Shown here: positions 1-5,035 of the stretch, one piece after another | How the letters are laid out: each line of letters begins with the position of its first letter | How positions within the stretch are numbered: the first letter of the stretch is position 1 | The notes under the pieces: generated by a model | Told to the model about the DNA's origin: nothing | The model's database searches: none | What the model saw: only the letters and a program-made list of their open reading frames with translations | Program-made: the position numbers and the translations under genes | Source of the DNA: Synechococcus sp. CO36386bin_37 | GTDB lineage: Bacteria > Cyanobacteriota > Cyanobacteriia > PCC-6307 > Cyanobiaceae | Length of the DNA stretch: 5,035 bases | NCBI GenBank assembly: GCA_011525445.1 | Contig: WTGE01000242.1 | Location: 1-5,035 of the forward strand | Direction: 5' to 3'

Positions 1-3000
1 GATCATCCGCCACGAGATGGTGGCGGGCCTCATGCAGCAATTCCGCCCGCATGTGAACAGCGGAACTGGAGCCGGCAGCAACAGACACCGATTTGGGTAA
101 CGACAACTTGAGCACGCTGACCGTTCCATAACCACCAAGCAAAGTGTGACCATCTGCAGAACGCGTCCAGCTGAGACCAGCGATCTCACGCCCATTGGCA
201 TCGATCACCCGTGGCGCCGCAATCGACGTGGTTGCGGTTGGATCGCCGTAGAGAAAAACGAGATCATCCACAGCAGATGTGCGCGACACCACTTGCACAT
301 TCTTCTGATCAATCCGACCAACATCCGCATTGGGACCTTGGCCATTGCCTTGGGGCAAATTGTTTTCATCCACAATCAGCTCAGGAGCGTTCAGCTCGGG
401 CGCCACGGACGATGAAACAATGATGCGTTGAACGGAGCGATCCAAATCGCCATCGGCATCCCGAACAATTACCGAGAAACTGAATTCCTCTTGATGCTTG
501 ATGGTTGCAGCGGCTTCAAAACTCCAAACACCATCAGCAACAACCAAACGACCGAGAGTTCCTCCCTTTTTCCGAGATTTGATGGTGATGCCTTGCGTGG
601 CTTGCTTGCTGGAATAGGTCCGGGACTGCTTGTTGAGATGAACCTCCCAACCGGCAGCTTGATCAAAGCCAGCGTTGGAATAAGCAACGCGATCAGCACC
701 AACCGCAGCATCAAATCCTCCCTTCGCCGTGAGATCACCCCAACGGCCGGACGTCACACGATTGGCAGCAACAGTGCTAGTCGTCTTACCCGCATCATTG
801 AACACCTGGATCACTGGGCGATCGTCGTGCACAGCCAAATCAATGGCTGCCTCTGAAAAACAACCGGACGCCGAACTCAACTGCAACGGCAGCCCTGCAA
901 ACAGCAATGGTGCATAGGTGCTGTCCTGATAACGCAGCAAATGGCTCGGCAAGGCAGCCAGCAATTCAGCCTTGACGCCAACGGAACCTGCCTGACCTGC
1001 AGCAATCGGGCGTTGCAGCGGTTCCAGCTGCAAACGCACCAGCGCTCGACCATCCCAACGCACGATCAACGTGTCCTTCGCTGCAGATGTTGAACGAACC
1101 GCAAAGCTGAATAAATCAGTTGATCGGGGATCCAAAAGGCCTGCGGACGACAGTTGGATCGCCGAGGTGCGTGAAGGATCGAAGCTGGCCGCCGACACCG
1201 GCTCGCTCCCAGCAGTGAGAGAGATCAAGCGGCGGTCTGTTCGACCAATCGATGCAGCCGCAGCATGTTCACCACCGGCCCCGTTCAAGGCGTCTTCATT
1301 CAGCGCCAAGCCAACCGGAGCTGGGTCCAATTTGGGCTCCGACTGGAACACCAAGGTGTGCATCCCAGCAGTGCGATCACCGTCGGCATCTTCAACGGCA
1401 ATCTGAAAGGTCTGCGACCCCGCCGGAGCATCGGCAAGGGGAGAGAAGGTCCATGTTCCCTGGCCAGATCGCGCATCGGCCTCAAGTTCAAGAACCCCTT
1501 GCCCAGGAATCAAACTCGGAGCAAAACGAATGGTCGTCTTTTTGGACTTGGATTGGGCTGGATCAACCAGAGTTCGGCTTTGTTCAAAATATCCATCTCC
1601 ATCCGCATCAAGCCAGATCCGAACAAAGCCATTGTCCGCCCCTGGTTGAATGACAACAGGGCCTGATTGTGGTCCACTATTTGCACAAAACTGGGTCTCT
1701 CCACCTTGCAATGGAGCATCAGGGATATCATCAAGCACCCACACATCCAGAGGGATCAGCGCCTCATTGCAATGGTTGGAGCGATCCTTTTTCTTCTCAT
1801 CAACGGCCAATTGCAAACCATCAATTCGCACCGCTCCATCCCAGGAGTTGCCACCACCAGCACTGGCTGAACTGTAAGCATCATCGGCTGCACTGGCGTG
1901 GGTGTTGATCGGAGCCAAAACGTCCGCCTGAATGGGCAGATCGGCAATCTCACCGGGCTGCAGCGATGGCAGCTTGGGAAATTCCAGCCGCAACAAGGTT
2001 CTGCTGCCAGCAACAGCTTCTAATGTTCGCTTGCGGAAGTTCCAAACAATTGGGTCGCCATGACCATCCTTAGTGATGGTATTTCCATTGGCATCTGTTA
2101 ACACAATCCCCTTTAAATTGGAAGCCCGTTGATCAAGATCTGTTTGGCTGCCGCCATGCAGCAGGGCCGCAGAATTGATCGGAAAACTCCCAGCAAACAA
2201 CTGAAGTGTGGACACCGAGGATTGACTGACAGATGCATTGGGCCCCTCAGCACCGGCTCCAGGCAGATCATCCTCATCAACAACCAGCGGCCCCTCAGAC
2301 TCCAGATGGGGACTCACATTGACTGTGGTTGAAGCCAGTTTCTGATAATCATTCGCGGCAAGACCATCCCCATTGCGCTCACCATCAACCGCACCTGTAG
2401 CTCCTGGCGTGAGGTTGTTGCTGCCACGCTCTCCTGGAAGTGAGCTGTAGATCAGTTTGGCCGTGTTGTCCAACGACCCATCGGGAGAATCAGGACGCCC
2501 AGGGAGCGTTGGATCATCACTCAGCGATGCTTGATAGGTCACGGTGAAACTCTCGCCAGGATTCAGTCGCGCCATCTCCAGACTGAGCTGATGTTCACCG
2601 CTGTTGCGAATCTGCAAACCGGGAACAAGGCCAGAAATTGAGCCAGGATCAAGCACCAGGCCAGCAGCATTCGCTGCGACGGGAAGCTGATCATCAAGGA
2701 TCAAATCAAACGCTGGTGCATCACCTTGATTGGACACAGTTAAGCCATAGCTGACAACGGGAATGGCGTTGGAATCAAATGGGTTTAAACAAACACGATC
2801 GCTGGTTTTCACCAGTTGAAGATTGGGCTCTTGAATCAACAACGGCTTCGATGCCGCAGACAGTTTGAAACCACTGCGACGGTTGTCTGCATTCAGCTCA
2901 ACGCTGTTGGCGGAAACAGTCTGCCCTTGCTGATTGGATGCTTCGTTACCAACAACAGCATCAAATTCAAGGATGAGAGATTCTGTTGACTGCGTTGTTG

Positions 3001-5035
3001 TGTTGCGGTTGATTAAATCACCAAAGGTCCAACGGCCGAGACCGTCATCGGGCCATGGCGTCACCGCTCGCAGTGATGTGTTGTCTCCAACCGCCTTCAC
3101 AAAAAACGACGACGGATCGGCCAGCTCAGTCGACGACAGATCGTCAACAGCCTCTGAAGCAAGAGCCAAACGGGTGCGCCCTGGGATCAACTTCACCCCA
3201 GCAGGAATCAGATCATCAAGCCGAACATTGTTGGAGGTACCACCTGGCAGATCGATCTGAATGCGATAGGTGACAACCTCCCCAATCAGAACACCAACTT
3301 CAGACGTTGATGCGACGCTCGCTGGCTCGCTCGTGGCAACAATGGTCTTGGTCAGGCCAAGAAGATTGGTCGCAATCGATGCGTCTGCAGACGTCTGATA
3401 GTTATTCAGCGGGTTGACATTGGCAGGGTCTTGGGCTGAGCCGTTTGCACCATTCCGTTCACCAACCTGCGTTCCTTCACTCAAACTGGCGTTCGTACTT
3501 CCAGTGGGATTCTTGATCGTTCCAACTCCTGGCAAACTGCTCCAGGAGGCAACTACTGTGTTGGTATAAACCGAGTTGTTCACCTCATCGGCTGTCAAGA
3601 CGCCCGTGTAAGCAATCACAGCCTGATCACCAACAGCCAGCTCTGGAATCTTCACCTGCAAACGATTGGGCTGACTGGACAGATCCACCGCCCCTGGAGC
3701 CTGCGAAAGATCGAGGGGAACTTGAAGATCAAAGGCAGGGCCAAGGTCCTGCAGAAGATCGTCCACAATCAGATCAAAGGCTGTTGTATTGCCCTGGTTG
3801 GTCAGCGTGAGCGTGAACGTGACCGGATCACCAGCTTGCAAACCGCTGGATGGTGTGGACACAGCTTTGTTGAGCACAATGTCTGGCTCGACAATGTTGA
3901 GCGATGTGGATTGCGCCAGCTCACTGCGTTGCTGCTGACCAACATCGTGGAAAACAGTCAGCTTATTCTTAACTTGTGAACCATCCTGATTCACAAGCTC
4001 ATTCAGAACTCTGGCATTGAATTCCAGAACAAGTTTATCTTGATGGCGGCCACGATTTTGATTTTCAAGATCTCCAAACGCCCAGGTTAAAACCTGATTT
4101 TGTTGATCGAGCGACAGCTTGGGCGCATCAAGTTGCTTGACAGGTTCAGCACTGACTGACGCATCCAAAAACGACTGATCAAGATCAATCCCACCCGAGG
4201 CTGTGATTCCCGGCTTCAACGGATTTTCAACGACAACGCCAAATCGAGCCGTCTGATCATGATCAACCAAAGCAAACCCTTGAGGCAACACATCCTGGAT
4301 TTGAAGATTATTCAGCCTTCCATGGGGCAGGTTCAGTTCAAGACGAAATCGAACAATTTCGCCAATCGCTAAGTCATAGCCTGCCGACTGACTGCCAGAT
4401 GTGTGCTTTTCCGAAGTGGAATCGATGGTTTTGAGCGGTTTTAACTGGGCAGAGGTCACAACCGCTTCCGCACCATCCTTGTACGTTCTTTCACCACGCA
4501 GAGCACCAGAATCTTCTGGCGTCACGCTGTTGGTGGGATTCTGCTGGGACCCTCGACCTCCAGGCAGACTGGTCCACTCCGCCAAGGCAGTATTTTTAAT
4601 GTCACTGCCAATCAGGAAGGAGGGAAGAAGCTCAGCCTCATAGGTGAATTGAATCGATGTCCCAGCAGGCAAATCGCCTCGGAGCTCGATCTTGTCCTTA
4701 CCAGCATTTGCACCATTGAGATTGGAATCATCGATCCAACCTCCTGGCTGGGAGATGATTTGAAGATTCGAGAGATCCAGTTGATCAGAAAATACAGAAA
4801 CCTGATCAACAATGCTGACGTCAAAAGCATCAACACTACGATCATTTTTCAGCTCAATCGTGTAAGTGAATTTATCCCCAGCCTGCAGCCCATCAGCAGG
4901 AGATACCTGCTTGCTTAACGACAATTGGGGCTCGACAATCTTTACTTTGACCGGAGGCGATTGACCAGCATTCACTCCTGAGATCTTGAAATTGGCACGA
5001 TTCGACTTTTTACGACTGGCCTGATTGTCACGGGG
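1..5035 (-). CDS. Internal fragment of a giant repetitive surface/adhesin-like protein (DUF11/D2 repeats followed by VCBS/T1SS-143-like repeats), partial at both ends
   Basis: One minus-strand frame (codons 5033-5035 down to 2-4) is open for 1,678 codons without a stop. I translated it by hand and checked the phase at more than twenty places. Residues 1-916 form a tandem array of about 350-residue units, each a DUF11-like beta-sandwich (LQAGD..TFT...TNQG...AFDL) plus a D2/isopeptide-like module (IGE.V.YR....LP.G, then W.FGDL.N.N and L.LEF.A.V.NE). Residues 917-1678 form a second array with VDE..LP.G, DD.P and DADGD motifs, as in VCBS/T1SS-143 repeats. Only three Met (821, 1225, 1662) and four Cys (749, 1089, 1117, 1392) were seen. 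There is no signal peptide, membrane segment or catalytic motif. The role is inferred: a secreted, elongated surface or adhesive protein, perhaps exported by a type I system. Neither the start nor the C-terminal signal is in the window. The exact ligand or function is not recognisable. Confidence 0.95.
2..379 (-). repeat. VCBS/T1SS-143-like repeat unit 3, cut by the window edge
   Basis: Residues 1553-1678. The opening LIVDENNLPQGNGQGPNADV (D1556, E1557) closely matches unit 1, including the G.GPNA.V extension, so units 1 and 3 resemble each other more than either resembles unit 2 at this motif. A short RVIDANGREIAGLSW turn corresponds to unit 1's LTDANGNTI...IVWNF. The VSVAAGSSSAVHMRAELLHE segment then matches the AGxxxxVxxxAELL core of unit 2. 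The DD.P and DADGD parts would lie to the left of the window. The gene therefore continues for at least most of another unit. Confidence 0.75.
380..1309 (-). repeat. VCBS/T1SS-143-like repeat unit 2 (divergent start)
   Basis: Residues 1243-1552. The opening motif has drifted to LNEDALNGAGGEH (E1247, D1248), where units 1 and 3 have VDEDDLPGAG and VDENNLPQGN. The rest follows the family: IVRWDGRALVRLQLEP, then IAAGQAGSVGVKAELLAALPSH, then IDLAVHDDRPVIQVFNDAG (D1404, D1405, P1407), and finally FSFSVIVRDADGD with DADGD at 1526-1530. This motif order matches unit 1, so the two are paralogous copies despite low overall similarity. Unit 2 is about 16 residues shorter between start motifs than unit 1. 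Cys1392 lies 11 residues before DDRP; unit 1 has Cys1089 12 residues before DDIP. Confidence 0.7.
1310..2287 (-). repeat. VCBS/T1SS-143-like repeat unit 1
   Basis: Residues 917-1242. The start motif is VVDEDDLPGAGAEGPNASVS (D920, E921), similar to the VDE..LP.G.. opening of T1SS-143-type repeats. It is followed by a segment ending in a TDANGN turn and IVWNF. Next comes SLQPGEIADLPIQADVL, matching AGxxxxVxxxAELL in units 2 and 3. The middle motif is LDVWVLDDIPDAP (D1102, D1103, P1105), then an Asp-rich loop at 1143-1151 and VEDADGD at 1214-1220. Known members of this family lie in long stalks of type I secreted adhesins and often bind calcium; both are inferences here. Two of the protein's four Cys (1089, 1117) fall in this unit. 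Confidence 0.72.
1583..1609 (-). other. Asp-rich calcium-binding-like loop in repeat unit 1
   Basis: Residues 1143-1151 read DADGDGYFE, directly after a VRIWL strand. Asp at loop positions 1, 3 and 5, Gly at 6 and Glu at 9 resemble the D.D.DG loops of EF-hand and dockerin-like calcium sites. The related loop-like DADGD sequences at 1216-1220 and 1526-1530 are shorter and follow a strand in the way usual for VCBS/cadherin-like repeats. Calcium binding is inferred from pattern only. The flanking helices of a true EF-hand are not evident, since the surroundings read as beta-strand and coil. Confidence 0.45.
2291..2836 (-). repeat. Unit C: DUF11-like module and linker only, lacking the D2 module
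   Basis: Residues 734-915. The unit opens with IQEPNLQLVKTSD and continues with YGLTVSNQGDAPAFDLILDDQLP, clearly equivalent to unit B's TNQGNTTAFDLIVDD. The linker is present: SLPG from 865, GERNGDG from 885 and NDYQ at 895-898. After STTVNVSPHLESE the sequence passes straight into the VDEDDLP motif of the next repeat family. The IGE...LP.G and W.FGDL.N.N module that follows the linker in A and B is absent. The opening is also longer and less regular than in A and B and contains Cys749. This unit closes the DUF11 array and forms the junction between the two zones of the protein. Confidence 0.85.
2837..3895 (-). repeat. Unit B: DUF11-like module plus D2/isopeptide-like module
   Basis: Residues 381-733, about 350 residues after unit A. 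It begins with IVEPDIVLNKAV and GLQAGDPVTFTLTVTNQG, a textbook DUF11-type start, then TTAFDLIVDDLL. The linker has SLPG from 500, an NPTGST segment, GERNG from 525 and NNYQTSADA near 546. The second module has TKTIVATSEP and then IGEVVTYRIQIDLPGG (G585, E586), matching unit A position for position. It ends with WTFGDLINRN and LILEFDAVVGNEASNQQGQ. The protein similarity to unit A is clear, but equivalent codons differ at many synonymous sites (LQAGD is encoded differently in each copy). The duplication is therefore old, not a recent slippage event. Confidence 0.87.
3896..4939 (-). repeat. Unit A: DUF11-like module plus D2/isopeptide-like module
   Basis: Residues 33-380. The unit opens with IVEPQLSLSKQVSPADGLQAGD (IVEP at 33-36), the typical start of a DUF11-like domain, followed by the FTYTIELKN strand and AFDVSIVD. 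The linker has SLPG at 156-159 and GER at 181-183. The second module starts near LKTIDST and carries AIGEIVRFRLELNLP (G225, E226, P237), then WAFGDLENQN and LVLEFNARVLNELVNQ before the next unit. DUF11 and D2-type modules are beta-sandwich stalk domains of large surface proteins. Here they probably act as spacers. I did not establish the Lys/Asn/acid triad of an intramolecular isopeptide bond, so cross-linking is not claimed. The linker lacks the NDYQ-like end seen in units B and C. Confidence 0.85.
4940..5035 (-). repeat. Tail of a preceding DUF11/D2 repeat unit
   Basis: Residues 1-32 precede the IVEP motif that opens unit A. They have the same character as the stretch just before the equivalent motif of unit C (residues about 711-733): a polar, basic patch (RKKSNRANFK here, DNRRSGFK there), then a short strand leading into (I)(V/Q)EP. 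This shows that the tandem array continues to the right of the window, toward the N-terminus of the protein. The assignment rests on a short, weakly conserved segment, but its position directly before a unit boundary supports it. Confidence 0.6.

Noticed and set aside
469..738. Minus-strand frame of 89 codons with a hydrophobic N-terminal part, resembling a small membrane protein
   Set aside because: It is in a different frame of the same strand as the giant gene and overlaps its repeat unit 2. The hydrophobic run is a by-product of the reading-frame shift.
428..856. Plus-strand open frame of 142 codons starting with ATG
   Set aside because: It lies wholly antisense to the continuous minus-strand frame. 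Its peptide has no recognisable domain, and the minus frame here encodes the clear DADGD and DD.P motifs of repeat unit 2.
1252..1666. Two overlapping plus-strand frames of 133 codons each
   Set aside because: They overlap each other in different frames, are low-complexity in character, and sit antisense to the well-structured unit 1/unit 2 boundary. They are shadows of the real gene.
821..2800. CGATCG-containing sites resembling the cyanobacterial HIP1 element (GCGATCGC)
   Set aside because: Only near-matches were seen (GCGATCGT near 821, ACGATCGC near 2795) and no exact GCGATCGC. GATC is frequent here because Asp codons are common, so this is not evidence for HIP1.
2934..3260. Plus-strand frame of 108 codons
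   Set aside because: It is antisense to the D2-like module of unit B, which is strongly supported by its match to unit A. No ribosome binding site or family match was seen.
4254..4265. Perfect 12-base palindrome TGATCATGATCA, a possible operator
   Set aside because: It is deep inside coding sequence and is explained by the codons for V-D-H-D-Q in the D2-like module of unit A. No promoter lies nearby.
1..5035. A hidden multigene system, CRISPR array, RNA gene or mobile element
   Set aside because: There is no gap in the minus-strand frame where one could sit, no short direct repeats with regular spacers, no tRNA or rRNA-like stretch and no terminal inverted repeats or transposase motifs.

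Overview
The whole 5,035-base window lies inside one protein-coding gene on the minus strand. Read from position 5035 down to 2, a single frame stays open for 1,678 codons with no stop. It has no convincing start, so the gene runs past both edges. The N-terminal part of the protein lies beyond the right edge and the C-terminal part beyond the left edge. Residue numbers below count from the codon at 5033-5035 as residue 1. I found no intergenic space, RNA gene, promoter, terminator, mobile element or CRISPR array.

The product looks like a piece of a giant, repetitive, probably extracellular protein of the large bacterial adhesin or surface-protein kind. It has two zones. The N-terminal zone (window residues 1 to about 916, positions 5035 to about 2288) is a tandem array of units of about 350 residues. 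Each complete unit pairs a DUF11-like beta-sandwich ('conserved repeat domain') with a second module resembling the isopeptide/D2-type fimbrial fold, joined by a conserved linker (SLPG ... GER). There is the tail of one unit, two full units (A and B), and a third (C) that stops after the linker. The C-terminal zone (residues about 917 to 1678, positions about 2287 to 2) is a different tandem array of roughly 310-330 residue units. These carry VDE..LP.G, DD.P and DADGD motifs like the VCBS / T1SS-143 repeats of type I secreted adhesins. Two units are complete and a third is cut by the window edge.

Marine picocyanobacteria (Synechococcus-like) are my best guess at the source. This rests on the style of the giant repeat protein, moderate GC content and the DUF11 plus T1SS-like mixture. 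No housekeeping gene is present to confirm it. Export by a type I system is also inference, because the C-terminal secretion signal, if any, lies outside the window. The most notable points are the switch between two unrelated repeat families within one frame, the missing half of unit C at that switch, the depletion of Met and Cys, and the age of the duplications as shown by heavy divergence between copies.
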